Source of the DNA: Alopecurus myosuroides | Taxonomy: Eukaryota; Streptophyta; Magnoliopsida; Poales; Poaceae | Direction: 5' to 3' | Length of the DNA stretch: 64,000 bases | Assembly: GCA_028641055.1 (NCBI GenBank) | Contig: CM054059.1 | Coordinates: 50,167,682-50,231,681, forward strand | Shown here: piece by piece, positions 12,851 to 23,028 of the stretch | How positions within the stretch are numbered: the first letter of the stretch is position 1 | How the letters are laid out: every line of letters starts with the position of its first letter | Translations under genes and position numbers: made by a program | Notes under the pieces: model-generated | Seen by the model: only the letters and a program-made list of their open reading frames with translations | What the model was told of the DNA's origin: nothing | The model's database searches: none

Positions 12851-12865
12851 TAAGCTTGGGAATGT
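12851..12865 (+). other. Polypurine tract of element F
   Basis: The purine-rich AAGCTTGGGAATG lies directly before the 3' LTR start at 12866. The equivalent site in element R is AAGATTAG/CTTGGGGATGC read on the minus strand at 23029-23045. This is the second-strand primer site. Confidence 0.6.
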
Positions 12866-13571
12866 TGATACGTCATAAACGTATCCTTAATTTTTGATGT
12901 TCCATGTTGTTTTTATGTTGTTTCCTACACTATATGTCATTTTTACAGCACTAACATATTGACAAGCTGGCACAAAGCCAGTTCCCTGTTTTCTGCTGTT
13001 TTTAGTTTCAGAAAAGTTGTTCTGGAAATATTCTCGGAATTTGAAAATTCGAAGTCCGGAGGTCCCAGAATTCCCGAAGGTTCCATGGAGTCCCGAAGAG
13101 GTCCGGAGGTGGGTTACAGGGGGCCACACCATAGGGTGGCACCCCCTGTCCGCGCCATGGGGTGGTGTGGGTCCCCCAGGCCTCCACCGCCTTAGCCCTT
13201 TTGCCAATTTATACCCCCCCGATACGTCAATCCTAAAAATATACCACTTCATCCCAAGAAACACCCGAGGCCACCATCGTCATCATCCCGAGATCGGGAG
13301 GATTCTGGAGCTCTCCCCGGCACCCCGCCGTGAGGGGAATTCATCACCGGAGGGGTCTACGCCACCATGCCTTCCTCCCAAGTGATGCGTGAGTAGTTCA
13401 TCCCTAGACTACGGGTCCATAGTAGTAGCTATATGGTTGTCTTCTCCACATTGTACCTCATGTTTAGATCTCGTGAGCTGCCTCACATGATCGAGATCAT
13501 CTTTATGTAATTCTACATGTTGTGTTTGCTGGGATTTGATGAATGTTGAAAGCTATGTCTTGTGATAATCA
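12866..13571 (+). repeat. Element F 3' LTR, first part
   Basis: It starts TGATACGTCATAAACG like the 5' LTR and runs in parallel to it up to the point TGTGATAATCA, where Copia C1 has inserted. It continues at 21897. Confidence 0.9.
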
Positions 13572-15167
13572 TGAAGGGAATATGCCCGAGAGGCAATAAT
13601 AAAGTGTTTATTATGTTATTCCTTGTTTATGATAGATGTTTATTTCTCATGGTAGAATTCTATTAACCGAAAACGTTAATACATGTGTGATTAATAAACA
13701 AACCAACGTTCCTAGTGAAGCCTCTCTTTTAACTAGCTCATTAATTAACAGATGATCAAGGTTTCCTGATCAGACATTGGATGTTGTTAATAACGGGGTC
13801 ATGTCATTAGGAGAATGACGTGATGAACTTAGACCCTAACCAAGTATAACAATACGATCAAGTCATTTAGTTTTGTTGTTATGTCTTAAATTCGGAGTAA
13901 CATTGTTCCTTAGACCATGAGATCATGTTAATCACTAATACCGAAAGAATACTTTGATGACACCAAACGTCACACCGTAGAAGGGTGACTATAAAGGTGG
14001 TGTTAGGTATTCGGAAAGTGTTATTGAAGCTCATGGATCAAGAGTGGGATTTGTCCATCCAATATGACGGAGAGATATACTCAGGTCCCTCTCGGTGATA
14101 TCACATCGACATCGCTTGCAAGCACGTGATATGATCACAAGGATGTTATATCATGGGAACGAGAAAAGAGTACTTGTCGGATAACAAGATCGAACAAGGT
14201 ATGGTGGATACCGATGATCAGATCTCGGACAAGTAAAATATCGCAAGACAAAAGGAAATCGTTACGTTGTTGAAAGGCTCACACGATCACGAGAGTCATC
14301 GTTGAATATATAGGAGTCATCACGGATCTCCAGATCCCACTGTTGATTATTGATCCGAGAGCAGTCTCGATCATGTCTATATTATTCGCGAACCGTAGGG
14401 TGACACACTTAAGGTTCGATGAAGCGTTAGAGAGGATACAGAATACCAAAGAATATTTTGGGCAGCACCGAAATTGTTTCGGGGAAAATTGAAATAGTTC
14501 AAGGGATTTTTCGTCGAATGGTTGTTAATAGAATTAACAAATGATTCGAGGTGCTATATGCAAATGTTTGTTAATGGAATTAAAAAAATTAAGAAATAAA
14601 AATGTTGTATTTATTTATTAAAGAAAAACCTTTGGATTTTCTAAGTGGAAAATTAAGGGAGCATGAGTGGGTGTGAGTGGGGCTTCCACTCACATGAAGA
14701 GGGAAGAGGTGGGGGCACACCATGGCTGGACGCACCCCCTCTTGGGCTGCCATCCCCTCCTCTATAAAAGGAGGGTGAGAGCTCCTCTTCTCCACACACT
14801 TGCCCACTTCCTTTTCCCTCCACCCGCTGCTCCATTCCATGGTCTCCGGCTTGGCGAAGTCCTGACCGTGGGATTATTTACCACCACCATGCTGTCGTGC
14901 TGCTGGAGTTCCGGGGGATCTTCTACTTCTGCTACCCGTTGGATCGAGGGAACGAAAGTCTTCATCGAGCTGAACGTGTGACCGATTATGGAGGCACCGC
15001 CGGATTGCGGTGCACTTCTTCTCGCTCGGGATCGGCGTGGGTATGACTACGCCAACAACGATATTTTATCTCGTACCACTTTGAGTCTTCGAGGGTATGT
15101 TATATCTGGGCCATTCGGGTTTATCGCGCATAGGAAAATTTTTGTTTTCTATGCAACGTACCCTTCA
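13572..15167 (+). repeat. Copia C1 5' LTR
   Basis: 1596 bp, TGAAGG to CCCTTCA. A clear TATA box (TATAAAA, 14763-14769) lies about 400 bp before the end. The short frames around 14600-15000 on both strands are chance frames in the transcribed leader. Confidence 0.92.
14763..14769 (+). promoter_or_regulatory. TATA box of Copia C1 5' LTR
   Basis: TATAAAA followed by GGAGGGTGAGAGC, repeated identically in the 3' LTR at 21448-21454. The position and conservation between the LTRs fit the element's own RNA polymerase II promoter. Confidence 0.75.
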
Positions 15168-15168
15168 G

Positions 15169-15180
15169 TGGTATCAGAGC
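15169..15180 (+). other. Primer-binding site (initiator tRNA-Met)
   Basis: TGGTATCAGAGC is the standard Copia primer site complementary to the 3' end of plant initiator tRNA-Met. It starts one base after the LTR end. Confidence 0.95.
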
Positions 15181-16337
15181 CGGATCTATGCGTAGATGAT
15201 TTGTACGGGTAGAACACATAGGAGTATGTGGGGGTTGATGATCATGTTTTTGCCTCTTTGAGTATTTTATGATCTTAGTGGCATAGTATGATGAAGCTGC
15301 CTAGACTAAGTTTACGTGTACTATGCACGCAAGAGTTGTCTCACTTGTGACTGAGGGGGTGTCCGTTTCTCCTACTATAGTTAAGATCTAATCTACATAG
15401 GGTTATTAAAAATATGTTTTATCAACGTTGTGGCTCTTGTACGTAGGTATGAACGGTTCTATCCTCGTAAGCCCAAGCCACGTAAAATATGCAAAAATAA
15501 ATTAGAGGCGTCTAACTTGTTTTTGCAGGGCATGTGATGTGATATGGTCAATGTTACAAACGTTATGTATGAGATGATATCTTTTGTAAATTATTGACAT
15601 ACCGGTTGGAGCCATATGGTTGTCTTATTTTTATGGCCTGCGTGTTGTATATCATATCCATGTGATATGTTGTAATGGACAATCAAGATGGAGGTGCCAC
15701 AATCTTGGTGCCATGCCGGTGGAATGATGGAGATCATACCATGATGCACAAGATGGAGATCAAGTGCAAGAAGGACCATATCATATCACATTATCCATGC
15801 ATGTGATGTTTATCCTTTTATGCATCTTATTTTGCTTAGATCGTGACGGTAGCATTATAATATGATCCCTCTCACTTAATATCAAGATAATAATGTGTTC
15901 TTCCTTAAGTATGCACCGTTAAGAAAGTTCTTCGTTTCGAGACACCACGTGATGATCGGGTGTGATAGACTCAACGTTCGCATACAACGGGTGTTTTCAA
16001 GCCTAGCATGTACAGACATGGCCTTGAAACACACGCAATACTACCGTTATACTTGGTGAGCCTATCATGTACAGACATGGCCTCGGAACACGTAACCAAA
16101 AGGTAAAGCATGAGTCATATGTATGATATGATGAACATGTTGATGTTCGCCTTTGCAACTACACCGTATCACGTGATGATCGGTTTAGGTGAAGTGAATT
16201 TGGTTCGTGTAATCAATAAAGACGACTAAGAGGGATGTTGTTTTTGAGTGGGAGTTCATGGGATAATTTTAGAATTAACTTGAACTTAATTTATCATAAA
16301 CATAGTCTAAATAGTCTTTGCAAATATGTTGTAGATC
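15181..16337 (+). other. Untranslated leader of Copia C1 with two duplicated motifs
   Basis: About 1.15 kb between primer site and gag start. The 18-mer CATGTACAGACATGGCCT occurs at 16007-16024 and 16066-16083. The 14-mer CACGTGATGATCGG occurs at 15946-15959 and 16170-16183. The leader of Copia C2 has a related block near 43050. The leader is where packaging or dimerisation signals of Copia RNA are expected, but function cannot be shown here. Confidence 0.6.
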
Positions 16338-17276
16338 ATGGAACCACCCACCTTCAATTTCAATATGTTCATGGAGAGAGAAAAACTAGCGAACAATGGA
16401 AGCAACTTTACCAACTGGGCACTTAACCTGAGGATTCTCCTCGCCGCTTGCAAGAAGCTCTATGTGCTTGATGCACCGCTAGGTGACCAGCACGCTGATG
16501 ATGCTTCTGATGAAGATAAAAATGTTTATCTGACTCAACAAGAAGACCACAATATAGTTCATTGCGGCATCCTCTATGGATTAGAGCCAGAGCTGCGAAA
16601 ACGTTTCGAGAACAACACTGCTTATGCTACAATGGGAGAATTGAAAATGATTTTCAATACCCATGCCGCAGTTGAGAGTTATGACGCTTCAGAAAAGTTC
16701 TTTAGCTGCATGATGGAAGAGAACAGCTCCGCTAGTGAGCACGTACTCAAGATGTATGCGTACGCTGATAAGCTCATAGCCTTGGGAATATCGATTCCCA
16801 TTGAGCTAGGGATACATCGTGTTCTCCAATCGCTGCCACATAGTTACAAGAACTTCGTGATGAACTATAATATGCAAAGCATGAAGAAGTCTCTTCCTGA
16901 GCTTCTCTCGATGCTTAAAACTGCTGAAGTGGAGATCAAGAAAGAACATCAACTGTTGATGATCAATAAGACCACTAGTTTCAAGAAAAGCAAGAAAGTC
17001 AAGCCAAGGGTAAACTTCAAGAAGGGTGGCAAATCTGTTGCTGCTCTTGAGAAGAAAACCAAGTATGGCCCTAAGCCTGAGACTGAGTGTTTTTATTGCA
17101 AGGGTACTGGCGTCTGGAAGCGCAATTGCCCCAAATATTTGGCAGATAAGAAGTCCGGCAAAGTCAACAAAGGTATATATGATATACTTGTTATTGATGT
17201 GTACCTTACTAGTACTCGCAGTATCCCCTGGGTATTTGATACTGGTTTGGTTGCTCACATATGTAACTCGAAATAG
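16338..17276 (+). pseudogene. Copia C1 Gag and start of protease
   Basis: Gag of a Copia polyprotein. The start ATG at 16338 lies in a sensible context and opens with the usual MEPPTFNFNMF. The capsid-type domain (gag-polypeptide of Copia) covers about residues 20-205. A zinc knuckle follows at residues 251-264 (CFYC...NC), but the His of CX2CX4HX4C is replaced by Val. The protease active site DTG is at residues 301-303, followed by VAHIC. A TAG at 17274-17276 interrupts the polyprotein just after this site; the same frame continues with integrase. In an intact element Gag and Pol form one frame. Confidence 0.93.
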
Positions 17277-18173
17277 GAGCTGCAGAATAAGCGACCACTA
17301 GCAAAGGATGAGGTGACGATGCGCGTCGGCAATGGATCAAGAGTTGATGTGATCGCCGTCGGGACGCTACCTCTACGTCTACCATCGGGATTAGCTATAA
17401 ACCTCAATAATTGTTATTTGGTGCCTGCATTAAGCATGAATATCGTTTCTGGATCTTGCTTAATGCGGAATGGTTATTCCTTTAAGTCTAAGAAAAATAG
17501 TTGTTCGATTTATATGAATAATATCTTTTATGGTCATGCACCTGAGAAGAATGGTTTATTTCTTTTAAATCTTGATAGTATTGATACACATATTCATACT
17601 GTGAATGCCAAAAGAATTAAGTTAAATGATGATATTGCTACTTACAAGTGGCATTGCCGCTTAGGTCATATTGGTGTTAAACGCATGAAGAAGCTCCATT
17701 CTGATGGACTCTTAGAATCACTTGATTATGAATCATTTGAAACATGTGAACCATGCCTTATGGGCAAGATGACTAGAACCCTGTTTTCTGGAACCATGGA
17801 ACGGGCGACAGACTTACCAGAAATCATACATACTGATGTGTGTGGACCAATGAGTGTATCGGCGCATGGTGGATATCGTTATTTTGTCACTTTCACAGAT
17901 GATTTGAGTAGATATGGGTATATTTACTTAATGAAACACAAATCTGAGACATTTGAAAAGTTCAAAGAATTTCAGTGTGAAGTTGAAAATCATCGTAACA
18001 GAAAGATTAAATTTCTACGATCTGATCGTGGAGGTGAATATCTAAGTTACGAGTTTGGCATGCATCTGAAACAATGTGGAATAGTTTCACAACTCACACC
18101 TGCCGGAGCACCACAGCGTAATGGTGTTTCCGAACGTCATATCGTGCTTTATTGGATATGGTTCGATGTATGA
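17277..18173 (+). pseudogene. Copia C1 integrase region
   Basis: This continues the Gag frame after the TAG at 17274. The GAG-pre-integrase zinc finger has WHCRLGH and CEPC (His-His-Cys-Cys, residues 114-148 counted from the Met at 17313). The integrase catalytic acids are all present: Asp in HTDVCGPM (175), Asp in SDRGGEY (238) and Glu in GVSER (274), with the DD35E spacing. A frameshift just after this Glu (near 18140-18160) ends the frame at 18173. The enzyme would join element cDNA to host DNA. The catalytic core looks recently intact, but the protein cannot be finished. Confidence 0.92.
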
Positions 18174-18880
18174 TATCTCTTACAGATTTGCCACTATCGT
18201 TTTGGGGTTATGCACAAGAGACCGCTGCATTCACTTTAAATAGGGCACCATCTATATCCGTTGAAATGACATCGTATGAATTATGGTTTGGAAACAAACA
18301 AGAGCTGTCATTTCTAAAAGTTTGGGGATGCGATATTTATGTGAAGAAGCTTCAACCTGATAAACTCGAACCCAAAGCGGAAAAATCCGTCTTCATAGGA
18401 TACCCTAAAGAAACAATAGGGTACACCTTCGATCACAGATCTGAAGGCAAGATTTTCGTTGCCAAGAATGGATCCTTTTTGGAGAAGGAGTTTCTCTCGA
18501 AAGGTGTGAATAGTAGGAAGGTAGAACTCGACGAGGTTATTGAACCTTCTCTTCTTGGAATGGTGAGTAGCGCAGCGCCGGAAGTTGTTCCGGTGCCGAC
18601 CCCGTCAGTTGAAGAGAGAGCTAATGATCAAGATCATGAAACTCCAAAGGAGGAAACTACTGCACCTCGCAGGTCAACTAGGGAACGTACAGCTCCTGAA
18701 CTGTATGGAGATCTCGTATTAAACTTCATGGTAGATGGAGGTGATGACCCTGCGACGTATGATGAAGCGATGATGAGCCCAGATTACAACAAATGTCTTT
18801 GGTGGACTTACCCGATGACCGCAAGGCCGTTGAGAACAAATGGATCTTTAAAAAGAAAACTGACACTGATGGTAATGTGA
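18152..18880 (+). pseudogene. Copia C1 integrase C-terminus and linker to reverse transcriptase
   Basis: This second frame follows the integrase frameshift. It holds the Copia integrase C-terminal region (LTDLPLSFWGYAQETAAF, then KVWGCDIYVKKL) and the acidic, Ser/Pro-rich linker before reverse transcriptase (residues about 140-200). Near 18790-18800, after SPDYNK, roughly 20 codons expected before the LVDLPDD block are missing, and the reading shifts frame. The region is therefore a deletion-bearing part of one pol pseudogene and not a separate gene. Confidence 0.88.
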
Positions 18881-19530
18881 CCGTCTATAAAGCTCGACTT
18901 GTCGCAAAAGGTTTCCGACAAATTTAAGGAGTTGACTACGATGACACTTTCTCACGAGTAGCGATGCTTAAGTCAGTTAGGATTATGTTAGCAGTTCCTG
19001 CATTTTTCGATTATGAAATATGGCAGATGAATGTCAAAATGGCGTTCCTTAATGGTGACATTGAGGAAGAGTTGTATATGATGCAACCCAAAGGTTTTGT
19101 TGATCCTAAGTATGCTGACAAGGTGTGCAAGCTTCAACGTTCCATTTATGGACTGAAGAAATGATCCCGGAGTTGGAACCTCCGTTTTGATAAGGCGATC
19201 AAAGGGTTTGGATTTGTCCAAACATACGGAGAAGGTTTATTTACAAGAAAGTGAGTGGGAGCTCTGTAGCATTTCTAGTACTATATGTGGATGACATATT
19301 GTTGATTGGAAATGATATAGAACTTTTAAAAAGCGTAAAAGGTTATTTGAATAGTAGTTTTTCGATGAAAGACCTCGGTGAAGCAGCTTATATATTAGGC
19401 ATCAAAATCTACACGGATAGATCAAGACGCTTAATTTGACTTTCGCAAAGTACATACCTTGACAAGATTCTGAAGAAGTTTAGAATGGAGGATAGTAAGA
19501 AGGGGTTCTTACCTATGTTATAAGTCAAAA
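18800..19530 (+). pseudogene. Copia C1 reverse transcriptase
   Basis: Reverse transcriptase of the Copia type, which would copy element RNA into DNA. Visible blocks are KARLVAKGF (about 18890), TFSRVAMLKSVR (18947), QMNVKMAFLNGDIEEELYM (19024) and the catalytic LYVDDILLIG (LYVDD at 19281-19295). Stops occur at about 18926 (after KGFRQI), at 19162-19164 and at 19437-19439, with another near 19520, and frame changes lie between 18880 and 19250. The catalytic Asp pair is kept, but at least four lesions make the gene dead. Confidence 0.92.
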
Positions 19531-19532
19531 CG

Positions 19533-20213
19533 TTGAGTAAGACTCAATGTCCAGCTACAACAGAAGATAGAGAGAAAATGAATAATATTCCCTATGCTCC
19601 AGCCATAGGTTCTATCATGTATGTTATGCTATGTACAAGACCGGATGTGGCACATGCTATTAGTTTGACTAGTAGGTACCAATCCGATCCAGGTTTGGAA
19701 CACTGGACGGCGGTCAAGAATATCTTTAAGTACTTGAGAAGAACTAAGGATATGTTTCTCATATATGGCGGTGAAGAAGAGCTCGTCGCAAGATGTTACG
19801 TCGATGCTAGCTTCGACACTGATCCGGATGACTCTAAGTCTCAGTCCGGGTACGTATTTTTTATGAATGGAGAAGAAGAATATGTTGCTGCCTCGGAGGC
19901 AACACATGAAGCAGTTTGGATGAAGGAGTTCACGTCCGAACTAGGCGTGGTTACGAGTGCGTTGGATCCAATGGTTATCTATTGTGACAACAATGGTGCC
20001 ATAGCCAATGCTAAGGAGACAAGGTCTCACAAGAATTCCAAGCATATCAAGCGTCGATTTCACTCCATCCGTGAACATGTCGCAGATGGGGATGTGAAGA
20101 TTTGCAAAGTACATACAGATCTGAATGTGGCAGATCCGTTGACTAAACCTCTCTCAAAGGAAAAACATGATCAACACCAGAACTCAATGGGTGTTAGATT
20201 CAACACTATGTAA
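19533..20213 (+). pseudogene. Copia C1 reverse transcriptase end and RNase H
   Basis: It starts in the reverse transcriptase connection (GSIMYVMLCTRPDVAHAIS) and continues into RNase H. Catalytic-type acids are seen in CYVDASFDTD, in AASEATHEAVW and in IYCDNNGAIANA. Between GYVFFMNG and EEEYVAAS about 20 residues normally present in Copia RNase H (the core strand with the trp-lys-ser motif) are missing, so this too is a deletion form. The natural stop TAA is at 20211-20213. The polypurine tract follows 20 bases later, as expected for the end of pol. Confidence 0.9.
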
Positions 20214-20233
20214 TATAGATTATTGCCCCTAGT

Positions 20234-20246
20234 GCAAGTGGGAGAC
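20234..20246 (+). other. Polypurine tract of Copia C1
   Basis: GCAAGTGGGAGAC lies directly before the 3' LTR start TGAAGG at 20247, the usual Angela/BARE arrangement. The same motif precedes the 3' LTR of Copia C2 at 46843-46855. Confidence 0.85.
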
Positions 20247-21896
20247 TGAAGGTAATATGCCCAAGAGGCAATAATAAAGTGTTTATTATGTTTTTCCTTG
20301 TTTATGATAGATGTTTATTTCTCATGCTAGAATTGTATTAACCGGAAACGTTAATACATGTGTGATTAATAAACAAACCAACGTTCCTAGTGAAGCCTCT
20401 CTTTTAACTAGCTCGTTGATTAACAGATGATCAAGGTTTCCTGATCATAGACATTGGATGTTGTTAATAACGGGGCCATGTCATTAGGAGAATGACGTGA
20501 TGAACTTAGACCCTAACCAATTATAACAATACGATCAAGTCATTTAGTTTTGTTGTTATGTCTTACATTCGGAGTAACATTGTTCCTTAGACCATGAGAT
20601 CATTTTAATCACTAATACCGAAAGAATACTTTGATGACATCAAACATCACACCGTAAAAGTGTGACTATAAAGGTGGCGTTAGGTATTCGGAAAATGTTA
20701 GTTGAAGCTCATGGATCAAGAGTGGGATTTTTCCATCCAATATGACAGAGAGATATACTCAGGGCCCTCTCGGTGATATCACATCGACATCGCTTGCAAG
20801 CACGTGATATGATCACAAGGATGTTATATCATGGGAACGAGAAAAGAGTACTTGTCGGATAACGAGATCGAACAAGGTATGGTGCATACCGATGATCGGA
20901 TCTCGGACAAGTAAAATATCGCGAGACAAAAGGAAATCGTTACGACGTTGAAAGGATCACACGATCACAAGAGTCATCGTTGAATATATAGGAGTCATCA
21001 CTGATCTCCAGATCCCGCTGTTGATTATTGATCGGAGAGGAGTCTCAACCATGTCTATATTATTTGCGAACCATAGGGTGACACACTTAAGGTTTGATGA
21101 AGCGTTAGAGAGGATACGAAATACCGAAGAATATTTTGGGCAGCACCGAAATTGTTTTGGGGAAAATTGAAATAGTTAAAGGGTTTTTTTGTCGATTGGT
21201 TGTTAATAGATTTAACAAATGATTTGAGGTTCTATATGCAAATGTTTCTTAATGGAATTAACAAATATAAATAAAGAAATAAAAATGTTTTATTTATTTA
21301 TTAAAGAAAAACCTTTGGATTTTCTAACTGGAAAATTAAGGGAGCATGAGTGGGTGTGAGTGGGGCTTCCACTCACATGAAGAGGGAAGAGGTGGGGGCA
21401 CCCCATGGCTGGCCGCACCCCCCCTCTTGGGTTGCCTTCCCCTCCCCTATAAAAGGAGGGTGAGAGCTCCTCTTCTCCACACACTTGCCCACTTCCTTTC
21501 CCTCCACCCGCTGCTCCATTCCATGGTCTCCGGCTTGCGAAGCACTAACCGTGGGATTCTTCACCACAAACACGCCGTCGTGCTGCTGGAGTTCCAGGGG
21601 GATCCTCTACTTCCGCTACCCGCTGGATCGAGGGAACAGAAGTCTTCATCGAGCTAAACGTGTGACCGATTACGGAGGCACCGCCGGATTGCGGTGCACT
21701 TCTTCTCGCTCGGGATCGGCGTGGGTACAACTACGCCAACAACGAGATTTTATCTCGTACCACTTTGCGTCTTCGAGGGTATGTTATCTCAAGACTCTCT
21801 TTCTCCTCGTTGCCTTTCATCTCATAGATAAGATCTTGGCCATTCGAGTTAATCGCGTGTAGGAAATTTTTTCTTTTCTATGCAACGTACCCTTCA
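20247..21896 (+). repeat. Copia C1 3' LTR
   Basis: 1650 bp, TGAAGG to CCCTTCA, matching the 5' LTR throughout. It is about 54 bp longer, chiefly from a block near 21787-21838 (CTCAAGACTCTC...) that the 5' LTR lacks. The TATA box is at 21448-21454. The LTR differences show that the insertion is not recent. Confidence 0.92.
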
Positions 21897-22758
21897 TATG
21901 AATCTATCAAGTTATCTTTATGCTTATGTTATTTATGATCTTGCATGCTCTCCATTATTAGTAGATGCTCTGGCCAAGTAGATGCTAGTAACTCCAAGAG
22001 AGAGTATTTATGCTCGATAATGGGTTCATGCCTTCTTTGCATCTGTGCTCGAGTGACAGAAACGTGTCGGATTGAGGATGTGTTGTTGCCATTAGGGAGA
22101 AAACAACGGTGTTTACCTAGTTTACATTGTTTATATTACACACTTTGCTTACTGCGAGAATCTCTTGCTTGCAACTTATTACCCAAAGTTTGTTCGGATG
22201 TTATTCGGAGGGTGGATTATTAGACATAGATGCAGTTGGATGACGGTATATGTATTTTGTTGTAATGCCCGCATGAATCACATAGTAATCTCTATGTCTT
22301 GCATATGCACTACGGTGCAGCCTTCATTTCTGTCAATTTCCCAGCTGTAATTTGTTCACCACGCATGTTATTTATCCTTCACGGAGAGACACCACTAGTG
22401 AACTGTGGACCCCGGTCCATTTTCTCATACCGATAATACACACACTGCTTTCATACTGCTGCTACTATTTTCCAGCTATTTTCCACACCATATGTTTAAC
22501 CTCTTTATGTTCAGCAAAACCGGTGGGATTGACAACCTCACTGCTTCGTTGGGGAAAATTGATTTGATTGTGTTGTGGAGGTTCCATGTTGCTTCTGAAC
22601 CGGTAGTGCACCCTACCATCTCAGCTGCTTCAACCTTCTGAAGTTAGTCCTTCCTCCTACTGGTTGATTAAACCTTGGTTTCTTACTGAAGGAAAACTGT
22701 TGTGCTCATCATACCTTCCTCTTGGGGTCTCCTAACGAGTGCAAGATCTGCACCATCA
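21897..22758 (+). repeat. Element F 3' LTR, second part
   Basis: It resumes element F's LTR after Copia C1 (TATGAATCTATCAAG...) and ends GCACCATCA at 22758, followed by the GTCCT target duplication. With the first part it makes about 1563 bp, close to the 1571 bp of the 5' LTR. Confidence 0.9.
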
Positions 22759-23028
22759 GTCCTCCAACCCCCCCCCCCTCCGGACTCCATGTACGTGACA
22801 GATTTCTAAGACCCTGGGGTTTTGTTTCGTCCAATTCTGAGAATATTTCCAGACAACATTTCTGAAACCAAAAATAGCAGAAAACATGAACAGGCTCTGT
22901 GGCATCTTGTCAATAGGTTAGTCCCAGGAAATCCATAAAAATGACATTAAGTGTATAGAAAACATGTAGCATATGGCATGAAAACAACATGGAACATCAT
23001 AAATTATAGATACGTTTGAGACGTATCA
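22759..23028 (-). repeat. Element R 3' LTR, second part
   Basis: After the GTCCT duplication this continues element R's LTR exactly where 6280 left off (compare 29045-29314 of the intact LTR). It reaches the LTR start, TGATACGTCTCAAACG on the minus strand, at 23028. A poly-C run at about 22770-22781 lies near the junction. Confidence 0.85.

Larger units (their letters stand above)
13572..21896 (+). mobile_element. Copia element C1 (Angela/BARE type), full length, inactive
   Basis: 8325 bp. The 5' LTR is 13572-15167, the initiator tRNA-Met primer site is at 15169, the gag-pol pseudogene is 16338-20213, the polypurine tract is at 20234-20246 and the 3' LTR is 20247-21896. The ends are TGAAGG and CCTTCA. 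The target duplication is degenerate: AATCA before and TATGA after, both derivable from TATCA found at the same point in the 5' LTR of element F. The LTR start resembles the BARE/Angela/WIS group (AATATGCCC...GAGGCAATAATAAA). All proteins carry stops or frameshifts. Confidence 0.93.
6281..22758 (+). mobile_element. Gypsy element F, non-autonomous, with Copia C1 nested in its 3' LTR
   Basis: Both ends are exact: TGATACGTCATAAACG at 6281 and GCACCATCA ending at 22758, flanked by the perfect 5-bp duplication GTCCT (6276-6280 and 22759-22763). The order is 5' LTR 6281-7851, degenerate tRNA-Asp primer site 7862-7879, broken gag and protease (8048-10140), about 2.7 kb without coding sequence, polypurine tract, then a 3' LTR split by Copia C1 (12866-13571 and 21897-22758). 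No reverse transcriptase or integrase is encoded, so movement would need proteins from a partner element. Confidence 0.92.
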
